Below are positions 7,581 through 16,529 of a stretch of DNA of 64,000 bases, in pieces. Source of the stretch: an uncultured Alistipes sp. (GTDB lineage Bacteria > Bacteroidota > Bacteroidia > Bacteroidales > Rikenellaceae); assembly GCA_910584485.1 (NCBI GenBank), contig CAJUAV010000002.1, positions 124,001-188,000 on the forward strand, in the 5' to 3' direction. The notes beneath the pieces were generated by a model. That model did not search any database. It was not told the origin of the DNA and saw only the letters and a program-made list of their open reading frames with translations. Made by a program: the position numbers and the translations under genes. The first letter of the stretch is position 1, and every line of letters begins with the position of its first letter.

Positions 7581-9965
7581 ATGCGCCGCACCTGCCGTTA
7601 CCTGCTGCTCTGCCTGCTGGGCCTTCTCGGCTCGGCATGCAGCGTCACGCGCCACATTCCCGACGGCGAATACCTGCTGCAAAGCGTCCGCATCGAAAAC
7701 GACCGCTCGACCCCCCGCAAGGAGCGCATTCCGAAGGAGGAGCTGGCCAAATACATCCGCCAGCAGCCGAACAAGCGCATGCTGGGGACCAATTTCTACA
7801 TCTGGCTCTACGAGCAGGCCGACAGCACGAAGCATAACGGCTGGAACAACTGGAAGCGCCGCGTGGGACAGGAGCCCGTCCTGCTCAACATGAGCTACAC
7901 GGAGCGCAGCGCCCGCAACCTGAAGAGCTACATGGATTCGAAGGGGTACTACGCCTCGGAGGCGACCTTCGAGGTCGACACCCTCTCGCGCCGCAAGCGG
8001 GCGCGCGTCACCTACCGCACGCGGCAGGGGGCGCCCTACCGCATCGCAAATATCGGCTACGAATTTCGCGACCGCGCGCTCGAGCCGCTCGTGCTCGCCG
8101 ACACGCTCCGCACGCTGCTGCACACGGGCGACATCTTCGACATCGAGCGCCTCGATGCCGAACGGGAGCGCATCACGGCCTACCTGCGCAACCTCGGTTA
8201 CTACGATTTCTCGGTCGGCAACATCGAGTACGTCGCCGACACGCTCGGCGGCGACCGCCGCGTCGGACTGAAGATGGTCGTCAAGGAGCGCCTCGAAGGG
8301 TACGACCGCGCGGGGAAACCCCGCTATGCGGACAACCGCGTCTACCGCTTCGGGACGATCGCCATCCACCCCGACTACAACCCCACGGCCGCCGTCCGTC
8401 GGGGCGACGCCGATTCGCTCCGTGCCGACACGGTGATCCGCGACGGCCTGCGCATCGTCAGCGACGGAGGCCTCAACCTGCGTTCGCGCGCCCTGCGGCA
8501 GGCCGTGACGCTCTACACCGACGAACGGTACAGCACCGACGAGGTGAACCGCACCTATGCCGATCTGATGGCCCTCGGCTTCTTCCGCAGCACCCGCATC
8601 GCCTTCCGCGAACGGCCGAACGACGCCGACACGCTCTCCGCCGCAGCTGCGCCGCGCGCGGCGGCTTCGGATACGCTGCGCAGCGAACGGAGAGCCCCCG
8701 CCGAGGGGATCCTCGACTGCGACATCTACTGCACGCCGACCCTCAAACAGAGCTTCAAGGTCGAACTCGAGGGTTCCACCACGTCGAGCTTCTACGGATT
8801 GAAGGCGACCGTCGGCTACCAGAACCGCAACATCTTCCGCGGCGCCGAGTCGCTCGACATCTCCTTCACGGGCGGTTACGAGTTCATGAAATCGAAAGAC
8901 GCCGCGATGAGCCGCGCCACGGAGGTGGGCATCAAGGCGGGACTCACCTTTCCGCGCTTTCTGATCCCGGGCAGCTTCCGCCGCTTCCGTTCGGTGGTGC
9001 AGCCCAAGACGAAGCTCGAAACGGCCGTCCATTTCCAGGACCGCCCCTACTACCGCCGCACGCTGACGAGCATCGGCCTGGGGTACGAGTGGAGCAACCG
9101 CCGCTATTCGAGCTTCGCCCTGCGGCCGATCGACATCAACGTCATCAAGGTCGACCGCCTCGACTCGGCCTTCCTGAACCAGACGCAGAACAAATACCTG
9201 ATAAACAGCTATAAGACGCAGCTCATAGCGGGTCTTTCGTTCAGTTACGCCTACAACAACCAGCGCCGCAGCCTCGGCGGCAACGCCACGGTCGTGCGCT
9301 TCAACATCGAGACCTCGGGCAACCTGCTCGACGGCATCGAGCACCTCTTCTCGCATCCGCGCGCAGAAGGGTACTACACGCTCTTCGGCATCCGCTACTC
9401 GCAGTACGTCCGCACGGATTTGAGCCTCAGCCGCAAAATCATGTTGGGCGAGAAGACGGCCGTGGCGGGACGCCTCTACGGAGGCATCGCCAAAGCCTAC
9501 GGCAACTCGGACGCCGTGCCCTTCGACCGCCTCTTCTACGCGGGCGGCAGCAACAGCATGCGCGGCTGGGCCCCCCGCACCCTCGGCCCGGGCTCGGTGC
9601 CCGATCCCCACTCGAAATACCCCGCCCAGCTGGGCGACATGAAGCTGGAGGCAAACCTCGAATTCCGCTTCCCCGTCTGGGGCATCGTCCACGGCGCCAC
9701 CTTCTTCGACCTGGGCAACATCTGGTACCTCAAGTCGGAGACCGAATCCTACCCCTCCGAGGCGGTCTTCCACCTGCGCGATTTCTACAAGCAGCTGGCC
9801 CTCAACACGGGTCTCGGCATACGCTTCGACATCAAGTTCGCCGTGCTGCGCCTCGACTGGGGCGTGCAGCTCCACAACCCGAACCGCCCCGAGGGCGACC
9901 GCTGGATCCGCAAGTTCAGCTGGCGCAACACGGCCATCAACTTCGGTGTGGGCTATCCGTTCTAA
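7581..9965 (+). CDS. tamL: TamL-type lipoprotein, Omp85/BamA superfamily
   Basis: A 794-residue outer-membrane protein. It starts with a lipoprotein signal (LLGLLGSACS, lipidated Cys near residue 20), which is the mark of the Bacteroidota TamL variant rather than TamA. POTRA-like modules fill roughly residues 30-400 (for example the GYYASEATFEVDTL and LGYYDFSVGNIEYV strands). A C-terminal 16-strand barrel follows, with the RLFYAGGSNSMRGW motif of the Omp85 barrel lid and a final aromatic (GVGYPF). In other Bacteroidota TamL works with TamB in outer-membrane biogenesis; no tamB is seen here. The ATG at 7581 opens the signal peptide directly. Confidence 0.9.
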   Translation: MRRTCRYLLLCLLGLLGSACSVTRHIPDGEYLLQSVRIENDRSTPRKERIPKEELAKYIRQQPNKRMLGTNFYIWLYEQADSTKHNGWNNWKRRVGQEPVLLNMSYTERSARNLKSYMDSKGYYASEATFEVDTLSRRKRARVTYRTRQGAPYRIANIGYEFRDRALEPLVLADTLRTLLHTGDIFDIERLDAERERITAYLRNLGYYDFSVGNIEYVADTLGGDRRVGLKMVVKERLEGYDRAGKPRYADNRVYRFGTIAIHPDYNPTAAVRRGDADSLRADTVIRDGLRIVSDGGLNLRSRALRQAVTLYTDERYSTDEVNRTYADLMALGFFRSTRIAFRERPNDADTLSAAAAPRAAASDTLRSERRAPAEGILDCDIYCTPTLKQSFKVELEGSTTSSFYGLKATVGYQNRNIFRGAESLDISFTGGYEFMKSKDAAMSRATEVGIKAGLTFPRFLIPGSFRRFRSVVQPKTKLETAVHFQDRPYYRRTLTSIGLGYEWSNRRYSSFALRPIDINVIKVDRLDSAFLNQTQNKYLINSYKTQLIAGLSFSYAYNNQRRSLGGNATVVRFNIETSGNLLDGIEHLFSHPRAEGYYTLFGIRYSQYVRTDLSLSRKIMLGEKTAVAGRLYGGIAKAYGNSDAVPFDRLFYAGGSNSMRGWAPRTLGPGSVPDPHSKYPAQLGDMKLEANLEFRFPVWGIVHGATFFDLGNIWYLKSETESYPSEAVFHLRDFYKQLALNTGLGIRFDIKFAVLRLDWGVQLHNPNRPEGDRWIRKFSWRNTAINFGVGYPF

Positions 9966-10012
9966 TCCCGAAGAGGGGGGGGGCAGGCCGACGCGAATTG
10001 CCGACCGAACCT

Positions 10013-10043
10013 TTTGTTTTTTCGGGCAAAAAGGTTATCTTTG
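10013..10043 (+). promoter_or_regulatory. Promoter for gpsA
   Basis: TTTG at 10013-10016, 19-nt spacer, TATCTTTG at 10036-10043: exact consensus. The spacer lies inside an inverted repeat (AACCTTTT at about 10008 with AAAAGGTT ending at about 10036), which could be a tamL terminator overlapping the promoter or an operator. It lies 30 nt before the gpsA ATG. Confidence 0.8.
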
Positions 10044-10073
10044 TAAAATACTAAACCGAAAAACGCGCCACGC

Positions 10074-11081
10074 ATGGAGTATAAGATAGATGCGAACGCC
10101 CGCTGCGCCGTGATCGGCTACGGCACCTGGGCCACGGCCCTCGTCGGCGTACTCGCCGCCCACGAAGCACGGGTGGGCTGGTACGTCCGCAACCCCGAGG
10201 TGCTCGAATCGCTGCGCACCGAGGGCCGCAACCTGCGCTACCTGAACGATCTGGAGTTCGACCGCGACCGCATCGCCCCGTCGGACGACCTGAACGAGGT
10301 GGTCCGCAACGCCGACATCATTCTGATGGCCGTACCGTCGGCCTACCTCAAAACCTTCCTTGAACCGCTCACCGAATCGTTGCAGGACAAATTCGTCATC
10401 TCGGCGATCAAGGGCATCGTCCCGGGCGACTACAAAACGGTCGTCGAATACCTCCACGACCGCTACGAGCTCTCCTACCGCCAGATCGGCCTCATCACGG
10501 GACCGACCCACGCCGAGGAGGTGTCGCGCGGGCGGCTCTCGTACCTCACGGTCGTCTGCACCGATCCCGACAACGCCCGCCTGATCGGGCAGAAGCTGGC
10601 CGCACCCTACATCCACCTCACCTACTCGGCCGACCTCTACGGCACGGAGTATGCCGCCATCCTCAAGAACATCTACGCGCTGGCGGCGGGCATGGCGATC
10701 GGGCTGGGCTACGGCGACAATTTCCTGGCCGTGCTCATCTCGAACAGCGCCGCCGAAATGACGCGCTTCCTCGAAGAGAGCTACCCCGACACGCGCGACA
10801 CGCAGGCGTCGGCCTACCTGGGCGACCTGCTCGTCACCTGCTATTCGATCCACAGCCGCAACCGGCGGCTCGGCCTGCTCATCGGCCGCGGCAGCTCGGT
10901 CAAGACGGCCTTGAGCGAAATGACGATGGTCGCCGAGGGCTATTTCGCCGCCGACTGCATCCGCCACATCAACTTCCGCCACAAGGTCGCGATGCCGATC
11001 GCCGAAATGGTCTACCGCGTCCTCTACGAGGGCGCCTCGGCGCGCAAGTCGATGAAGGCACTGACGCAGAAGCTCGTCTGA
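10074..11081 (+). CDS. gpsA: Glycerol-3-phosphate dehydrogenase [NAD(P)+]
   Basis: A 335-residue cytoplasmic dehydrogenase that makes sn-glycerol 3-phosphate for phospholipid synthesis. The N-terminal Rossmann motif is present as VIGYGTWATAL, where the usual GxGxxG appears as GYGTWA. The substrate-binding block has SAIKGIVPG, and the catalytic Lys is in EYAAILKNIYALAAGMAIGL. The C-terminal RNRRLGLLIGRG segment is typical. It has its own promoter and is followed after 36 nt by pgi in the same direction, so the two are probably co-transcribed. Confidence 0.93.
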   Translation: MEYKIDANARCAVIGYGTWATALVGVLAAHEARVGWYVRNPEVLESLRTEGRNLRYLNDLEFDRDRIAPSDDLNEVVRNADIILMAVPSAYLKTFLEPLTESLQDKFVISAIKGIVPGDYKTVVEYLHDRYELSYRQIGLITGPTHAEEVSRGRLSYLTVVCTDPDNARLIGQKLAAPYIHLTYSADLYGTEYAAILKNIYALAAGMAIGLGYGDNFLAVLISNSAAEMTRFLEESYPDTRDTQASAYLGDLLVTCYSIHSRNRRLGLLIGRGSSVKTALSEMTMVAEGYFAADCIRHINFRHKVAMPIAEMVYRVLYEGASARKSMKALTQKLV

Positions 11082-11117
11082 ACAACCTGAACCAACAACC
11101 AAAACAACCTTCAAACC

Positions 11118-12440
11118 ATGAAATTAGACATTTCGAAATCGGGCGTCGTCCTCTCGGAGACGATCAAAGCCAAAGCGGAGGCAGCCAATGAACTGCTCTA
11201 CTCGGGCAAAGGCAAAGGCAACGACTTTCTGGGCTGGGTGAAGCTCCCCTCGTCGATCGACGAGGCCGAACTCGCCGCGATCGAGGCGGCGGCGGCCAAG
11301 CTGCGCGCCAAGGCCGATCTGGTAATCTGCATCGGCATCGGCGGCTCGTACCTCGGCGCCAAGGCGGTGCTCGAAGCGATGTCGAATCCGTTCCAGCTGC
11401 TCAAGAAGGAGCAGACGAATCCGACGGTCCTCTTCGCGGGACAGAACATCTCGGAGGACTACATCTACGAACTGATGGAGGCGGCCCAAGAGCATTCGAT
11501 CGGCGCGATCGTCATTTCGAAATCGGGCACGACGACCGAGCCCGCCATCGCCTTCCGTCTGGTCAAGGCCGCCATCGAGGCGCGCTACGGCAAGCAGGAG
11601 GCTGCCGAGCGCATCGTGGCCGTGACGGACAAGGCACGCGGCGCCCTCAAGACCCTCGCCACGAACGAGGGCTACCCCACCTTCGTCATTCCCGACGACG
11701 TGGGCGGCCGTTTCTCGGTGCTGACCCCCGTGGGGCTGCTGCCGCTGGCCGTGGCGGGCGTCGATATCCGCGCACTGGTGGCGGGCGCCCGCAAGATGGA
11801 GGCCGCCACGGCACCCGAGGTGAAATTCGACGACAATCTGTCGGCCATCTACGCCGCCGTACGCAACGAGCTCTACGCCGCGGGCAAGCGCACCGAGATC
11901 CTCGGTTCGTACGAACCCCGTCTGCAATACATCAACGAGTGGTGGAAGCAGCTCTACGGCGAGTCGGAGGGCAAGGAGCACAAGGGCATCTTCCCCGCCA
12001 GCGTCACGCTGACGGCCGACCTGCACTCGATGGGCCAGTACATCCAGGAAGGCGAACGCACCCTCTTCGAGACGATCATTTCGGTAGCCGAGCCGAAGCA
12101 CAAGGTGGTCATCGAGGCCGACGGCGAGAACCTCGACGGGCTGAATTTCCTGGCGGGCAAGCGCATTTCGGAGGTGAACCGCATGGCCGAGCTCGGCGTG
12201 CAGCTGGCTCACGTCGACGGCGGCGTGCCCAACATCCGCATCGAAATTCCGCGCATCGACGCCGAGGCGATCGGCGCGCTGCTCTATTTCTTCGAGAAGG
12301 CGTGCGGCATCAGCGGCTACCTGCTGGGAGTGAATCCCTTCGACCAGCCGGGCGTCGAGGCGTACAAGAAGAACATGTTCGCCCTGCTCGAAAAACCGGG
12401 CTACGAAGAGGCCACGAAGGCGATCAAGGCTCGGCTGTAA
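11118..12440 (+). CDS. pgi: Glucose-6-phosphate isomerase
   Basis: A 440-residue isomerase of the shorter bacterial PGI type (about 445 residues), interconverting glucose 6-phosphate and fructose 6-phosphate. Two SIS domains are visible. The phosphate-binding SKSGTTTEPA and the N-terminal GIGGSYLGAKA match the family, and the second signature is in GGRFSVLTPVGLLPLA. It is cytoplasmic. It follows gpsA and is closed by the strong terminator at 12461-12497. Confidence 0.95.
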   Translation: MKLDISKSGVVLSETIKAKAEAANELLYSGKGKGNDFLGWVKLPSSIDEAELAAIEAAAAKLRAKADLVICIGIGGSYLGAKAVLEAMSNPFQLLKKEQTNPTVLFAGQNISEDYIYELMEAAQEHSIGAIVISKSGTTTEPAIAFRLVKAAIEARYGKQEAAERIVAVTDKARGALKTLATNEGYPTFVIPDDVGGRFSVLTPVGLLPLAVAGVDIRALVAGARKMEAATAPEVKFDDNLSAIYAAVRNELYAAGKRTEILGSYEPRLQYINEWWKQLYGESEGKEHKGIFPASVTLTADLHSMGQYIQEGERTLFETIISVAEPKHKVVIEADGENLDGLNFLAGKRISEVNRMAELGVQLAHVDGGVPNIRIEIPRIDAEAIGALLYFFEKACGISGYLLGVNPFDQPGVEAYKKNMFALLEKPGYEEATKAIKARL

Positions 12441-12460
12441 GTGCACGTTCCGCCTGACAG

Positions 12461-12497
12461 AATCCCGCTGCCCTCTGAAGGCGGCGGGATTTTTTTG
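12461..12497 (+). terminator. Rho-independent terminator of pgi
   Basis: A hairpin pairs AATCCCGC-GCC with GGC-GCGGGAT and is followed by seven T residues, 20 nt after the pgi stop. The palindromic repeat array starts directly after it. Confidence 0.9.
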
Positions 12498-12499
12498 TC

Positions 12500-13135
12500 C
12501 GAGAGGATCGGATGCGCGGCTTCTCCGACGGCGGCAGGACGGGGTTCTGCTCGGGCAGCCGATGCAGGGTTGGCCGTCCGCTGCGGAAAGGCGACTTTTC
12601 CTCGGGCAGCAGACACGCGATTCAACATCAGTCGTGAAAAGGGCATTTTCTTCGGGCAGCAGCTTGCGAAGGTCGCTCAACGAGCGGACGCGAGAAGCGG
12701 GTCTTCGCGGAGCGAAGCTGTGGGCTGCCGATGACTGTGCCATCGAGTTACGACGCACGGGGTCGGCCCGCAGCCGAGCGGAGGCGGCATCGAGCCTTCG
12801 GGCGAGAAGCAGACCTCCGCCAAGGGGCTTGCAAGGGAGGAGCGATGGTGCGGCGCAGCGGGCCGAAAACGCCCCCTGTTCGACAGCGGACCGGCATGAA
12901 AAGCGCGCGCAGCGCGGCGGGCCGCAGCTTTCGGCGGCGAAGGCCCGCCTGTTGCGTCCCTTCGCAAGCTGCGGCCCAAAGAGCTTTCACGCTGCAGGCG
13001 CATGCCGAAAGCAACCGCCGACGAACCATCCGCAACCCGAAAAGGTCCCGTACAGTCGATCGTCGCCTCGCAAGGGACCCTGCGAATCGAAGCCGCGCGT
13101 TCGACAACGAACGGCCCCCGAGCCCCTATTTATCC
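12500..13135. repeat. Palindromic repeat array 2
   Basis: About 630 bp of mosaic repeats between the pgi terminator and the panC-panD terminator. It holds the connector GCAGCTTGCGAAGG near 12660, a variant of the GCGGGCCTTCGC module near 12690, the same module inverted at about 12917-12949, and a relative of the 17.2-kb unit (GACAGCGGACC near 12890). Open frames here have no protein character. Confidence 0.85.
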
Positions 13136-13178
13136 AAAAACGACGCAGCCTTTGCCGTTCAGGGCAAAGGCTGCGTCG
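13136..13178 (-). terminator. Terminator of the panC-panD operon
   Basis: A near-perfect 16-bp stem (CGACGCAGCCTTTGCC at 13141 with its complement ending at 13178) is followed, read on the minus strand, by five T residues at 13140-13136. It lies 16 nt past the panD stop. Confidence 0.9.
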
Positions 13179-13194
13179 TTCGATCGAACAAAGC

Positions 13195-13554
13195 TTATCC
13201 GATCAACCGGTTCGTCTCCGTATCGGGGAAGACGATCCACGGACGGAACTGCTTGGCATCCTCGAAATCCATGCGGGCATAGGAGGCGATGATGACCACG
13301 TCGCCCACCTGCACCTTGCGGGCCGCAGCGCCGTTCAGGCAGATACAGCCGCTTTCGCGCGCCCCTTTGATGACGTACGTTTCGAAGCGCTCGCCGTTGT
13401 TGATATCCAGAATCTGGACCTTCTCGCCTTCGATGATGTTGGCTGCCTCAAGCAACGCTTCGTCGATCGTGATGCTGCCTACGTAGTTCAAATCGGCCTG
13501 CGTGACGGTCACGCGGTGGATTTTCGATTTGATGACTTCAATCTCGAATTTCAT
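13195..13554 (-). CDS. panD: Aspartate 1-decarboxylase (pyruvoyl enzyme)
   Basis: A 119-residue pro-enzyme that makes beta-alanine for pantothenate and CoA. The self-cleavage site is present in LNYVGSITID: cleavage before Ser25 would generate the pyruvoyl group. The catalytic Tyr and Arg regions (NNGERFETYVI) are conserved. It is second in a two-gene operon; the panC stop at 13557 is 2 nt upstream of the panD ATG at 13554. The product of PanD is a substrate of PanC. Confidence 0.95.
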   Translation of the reverse strand: MKFEIEVIKSKIHRVTVTQADLNYVGSITIDEALLEAANIIEGEKVQILDINNGERFETYVIKGARESGCICLNGAAARKVQVGDVVIIASYARMDFEDAKQFRPWIVFPDTETNRLIG

Positions 13555-13556
13555 GA

Positions 13557-14393
13557 CTATCGGATACGGATATTGTCGATTAAACGGATCTCGCCGGCCT
13601 GCACGGCAATGCAGCCCTGAATGCGTGCCGAGTCGCTCCACGCCCCGACCTCCTGCATCGTCGACGCATCGACCGACTGGTAGTAGATCACCCTCAGCAG
13701 ATCGTTCTGCTCGACGGCCTCCACGACCCACGCCTTGAGTTCGGCGGGCGACAGCTCGTGCGATTTTTCGACCGCCCGACGCAGCACGGCGTAGATGTGC
13801 GGCGCCGCGGCACGATGGGCGGGCGTCAGCAATCGGTTGCGCGACGAGAGGGCCAGGCCGTCCGCATCGCGGACGATGGGACACTCGACGATCTCGACCG
13901 CCAGTCCCAGCTGCGCCACCATCGCCTTGATGACGGCGATCTGCTGAAAATCCTTCTCGCCGAAATAGGCCCGCGCGGGACGAACCATCTCGAACAGACG
14001 GCTGACGACCTGCGCCACCCCGTTGAAATGGCCCGGGCGGGTAGCACCCTCCATCACCTTGTCGACCGCGCCGAAATCGAACTGCCGCGTATCGGGTTCG
14101 GGATAGATCTCCTCGACCGAGGGCATCAGCACCAGATCGGCACCCGCAGCCTCCAGCAAGGCGGCGTCGGCCTCGGGCGTACGGGGGTAATGTTTCAGGT
14201 CGTTTTTATCGTTGAACTGCGTGGGATTGACGAATACGCTCACCACGACGGTCCGATTCTCGCGGCGCGCACGCTCGACCAGCGAGCGGTGACCGGCATG
14301 CAGCGCCCCCATCGTCGGTACGAAACCGACCCCTTCCGAAGCTGCCTGCGCAAGCTCCGCACGGAGCTCCTCGACGGTTGTGACTACTTTCAT
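13557..14393 (-). CDS. panC: Pantothenate synthetase (pantoate--beta-alanine ligase)
   Basis: A 278-residue cytoplasmic ligase joining pantoate and beta-alanine with ATP. The HIGH-type motif is in PTMGALHAGHRSLV, the FVNPTQF block binds pantoate, GEKDFQQ is present, and the flexible KMSKS-like loop is LSSRNRLL. It has the standard family length. It is first gene of the panC-panD operon, with a promoter just upstream at 14422-14453. Confidence 0.95.
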   Translation of the reverse strand: MKVVTTVEELRAELAQAASEGVGFVPTMGALHAGHRSLVERARRENRTVVVSVFVNPTQFNDKNDLKHYPRTPEADAALLEAAGADLVLMPSVEEIYPEPDTRQFDFGAVDKVMEGATRPGHFNGVAQVVSRLFEMVRPARAYFGEKDFQQIAVIKAMVAQLGLAVEIVECPIVRDADGLALSSRNRLLTPAHRAAAPHIYAVLRRAVEKSHELSPAELKAWVVEAVEQNDLLRVIYYQSVDASTMQEVGAWSDSARIQGCIAVQAGEIRLIDNIRIR

Positions 14394-14421
14394 TTCTCGG
14401 TAGGAATGAGAATTTCAGCCG

Positions 14422-14453
14422 CAAAAGTAGAAAAGATAATTGAGAATCCGAAA
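14422..14453 (-). promoter_or_regulatory. Promoter for panC-panD
   Basis: Read on the minus strand: TTTC (14453-14450), 20-nt spacer, TACTTTTG (14429-14422). The -7 box is exact and the -33 box is one base off consensus. It lies 28 nt before the panC ATG. Confidence 0.7.
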
Positions 14454-14499
14454 TAAAACGGACCGAAAATCACGCTTTCGTACGCTCCCGCAGGTGCGG

Positions 14500-14680
14500 G
14501 AAGAAGCCCCGTCATCGATGCCGCATCGGGCGGCGGCAGCGGCAGGAGGGCCGCGAGCGGTCGATGCGAACCTGCCATCCGCCGCATCGGGTGGCGAACG
14601 GCACGCGCTCACGCACGAGGACACAGCGCGTCAAGCGGAATCGCGGCGGGCGCCGCACGAACGGCGGCCCGAACAGCCTC
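14500..14680. repeat. Palindromic repeat fragment
   Basis: A short stretch related to the module that pairs GCCATCCGCC with GGTGGCGAACGGC and ends in ACGCGC, found also near 4660, 40440 and 63850. It fills the gap between the panC promoter and the mnmA stop. Confidence 0.6.
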
Positions 14681-14681
14681 C

Positions 14682-15884
14682 TTACCGAATCACCCCCGAA
14701 CCGACCAGCTCGTCGCCGTCGTACCAGGCGGCGAACTGTCCCGAGGCGATGCCGCGCTGCGGTTCGTCGAAGCGGATGAAGAGCCCCGCCTCCCGCCGGT
14801 ACAGCGTGGCGGCCTGCAACGGCTGCCGATAGCGGATGCGCACGGCATAGCGACGCTCCTCGCCGACGGCCATCGCTCGGGCGGGATCGATCCAGTGGAT
14901 CTCCGCCCCGTCCACCGCCAGCGCGGGCCGCCACAACCCGGGGTGCGCATCCCCCTCGCCGACATAGATCACGTTCGCGGCGACATCCGTGGCGAGGATG
15001 AAGAGCGACTCCTTGCGCCCGCCGATGCCGAGCCCCTTGCGCTGTCCGATCGTATAGAAATGGGCCCCGCGGTGGGTGCCGATCTTCTTGCCGTCGCGCA
15101 CGGTGAAGCGCCACGGAGCCGCCAGCGCCTCCAGCAGTTCGTCCGACGGAGCCCCGAGCGCGGGATCGCAGGCGGGTCTGCGGCCGAAGCGGGGCCACTC
15201 GGGCCGAATTTCGTGCACGGCCCCCTCGCGGGCGGTCAGCTGCTGTTGCAGGAAGGTCGGCAGATCGACCTTTCCCACAAAGCAGATCCCCTGCGAATCC
15301 TTGCGGCGGGCCGTGGCGAGCCCCCGTTCGGCAGCGATGCGCCGCACCTCGGGTTTCAGCAGGTCGCCGATCGGAAAGAGGGCGTACCGCAGCTGCTCCT
15401 GCGTGAGCTGGCAGAGAAAATAGCTCTGGTCCTTGTTCGGATCGCTGCCCGCCAGCAGGCGATAAACGGGGGTGCCGTCGGGCGCCGTCGTGACCGTTTT
15501 GCGGCAATAGTGTCCCGTGGCGACGTAATCGGCCCCCAGCTTGAGCGCCTCTTTCAGAAAGACGTCGAACTTGATTTCGCGGTTGCAGAGCACGTCGGGA
15601 TTGGGCGTGCGGCCGCGGGCGTATTCGGCGAACATGTAGTCGACCACCCGACGGCGATACTCCGCCGAGAGGTCCACAACGTGCAGGGCAATGTCGAGTT
15701 TCTTGGCCACCAACTCGGCGAAAAGGCGGTCGTCGTACCACGGGCAGTCCCCTTCGAGCGTGCCCGTCGTATCGTGCCAGTTAATCATGAAGAGGCCGAT
15801 CACCTCGTGTCCCTGCTGCTTGAGCAGGCAGGCGGCCACCGACGAATCGACGCCGCCCGAAAGTCCGACTACTACGCGTGCCAT
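14682..15884 (-). CDS. mnmA: tRNA-specific 2-thiouridylase
   Basis: A 400-residue enzyme that thiolates the wobble uridine (position 34) of tRNA-Lys, -Glu and -Gln. The PP-loop SGGVDSS is at residues 9-15. The two catalytic cysteines are in NPDVLCN and QGICFVGK, and the tRNA-binding PNPDV and GHYC blocks are present. The C-terminal beta-barrel ends in FIRFDEPQRGIASGQFAAWY. It is cytoplasmic. Its start is 13 nt after the rimM stop on the same strand, so the two are co-transcribed: tRNA modification next to ribosome maturation. Confidence 0.95.
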   Translation of the reverse strand: MARVVVGLSGGVDSSVAACLLKQQGHEVIGLFMINWHDTTGTLEGDCPWYDDRLFAELVAKKLDIALHVVDLSAEYRRRVVDYMFAEYARGRTPNPDVLCNREIKFDVFLKEALKLGADYVATGHYCRKTVTTAPDGTPVYRLLAGSDPNKDQSYFLCQLTQEQLRYALFPIGDLLKPEVRRIAAERGLATARRKDSQGICFVGKVDLPTFLQQQLTAREGAVHEIRPEWPRFGRRPACDPALGAPSDELLEALAAPWRFTVRDGKKIGTHRGAHFYTIGQRKGLGIGGRKESLFILATDVAANVIYVGEGDAHPGLWRPALAVDGAEIHWIDPARAMAVGEERRYAVRIRYRQPLQAATLYRREAGLFIRFDEPQRGIASGQFAAWYDGDELVGSGVIR

Positions 15885-15897
15885 GAACGAACGAAGG

Positions 15898-16413
15898 TTA
15901 GGAGAGGTCGAGCAGCCCCTCGGGCAAAACGAATCGAATGGTGCGCCCTTCGAAATCGATGCCGCCGATCATCTCGTCGACGGCCGGCACGAGGATGCGC
16001 CGATCGCCGATCGAAAGCTCGAAAAGCGGATTCGCCTCGCTGTCGAAATAGTCGGTCAGACGGCCCTCGCAGCGGCGGTCGCTGCCCGCCTCGCGCACCT
16101 CGGCCGCGAAGCCGATCAGGTCTTCGAGGAAAAATTCGTCTTCGTCCGACTCCTCGTGCGGCTGTTCGATGCGGAACTCGCGGCCGATCAGCTCCTCGGC
16201 GCGGCGCTCCGTATCGAAATCGGCGAAGCGGACATCGGCGCCCGCGGCACCGACCTCCTCGAAGGTCTCGCACCAGAGGGGCACGTCGAGGCCGTCGATC
16301 TCGACGATGAGGGGCATCGTCTCGGGATCGAATGCGGCGGGAAACGAATCGTAGAGCGTGAGGCGCAGGCCTCCGCCCGTACCGAAAAGTTTGTTGATGC
16401 GTCCTGCGATCAT
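15898..16413 (-). CDS. rimM: Ribosome maturation factor RimM
   Basis: A 171-residue 30S assembly factor. The N-terminal RimM barrel starts INKLFGTGGGLRL, and the C-terminal PRC barrel contains FFLEDLIGF and GRLTDYFDSEANPLFEL. The ATG at 16413 (MIAGRINK) is the natural start. It follows rpsP, as in most bacteria, but the terminator at 16468-16509 lies between them, so rimM-mnmA may depend on read-through or a weak promoter in the short gap. Confidence 0.92.
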   Translation of the reverse strand: MIAGRINKLFGTGGGLRLTLYDSFPAAFDPETMPLIVEIDGLDVPLWCETFEEVGAAGADVRFADFDTERRAEELIGREFRIEQPHEESDEDEFFLEDLIGFAAEVREAGSDRRCEGRLTDYFDSEANPLFELSIGDRRILVPAVDEMIGGIDFEGRTIRFVLPEGLLDLS

Positions 16414-16467
16414 GGGGGAATCCGTGTGAAAAGGTTCGAAAGGGAGTGCGCCGCGCGCACCGTCCCG

Positions 16468-16509
16468 AAAAAAGGAAGGGGCGTTCAACCGTTGGTCGAA
16501 CCGCCCCTT
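16468..16509 (-). terminator. Terminator or attenuator between rpsP and rimM
   Basis: On the minus strand a stem pairing AAGGGGCG-TTC with GAA-CGCCCCTT is followed by six T residues (16473-16468). It begins about 20 nt after the rpsP stop and would reduce transcription into rimM-mnmA. Confidence 0.8.
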
Positions 16510-16529
16510 GACTCGGTTGCGAGCCGTGC

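Noticed and set aside
144..9875. Very long open frames antisense to SLC13, the 2362-3825 gene, dapF and tamL
   Set aside because: They mirror the codon pattern of the plus-strand genes, have Arg/His/Gly/Asp-rich composition with no domain, and no start context. They are shadows of high-GC genes.
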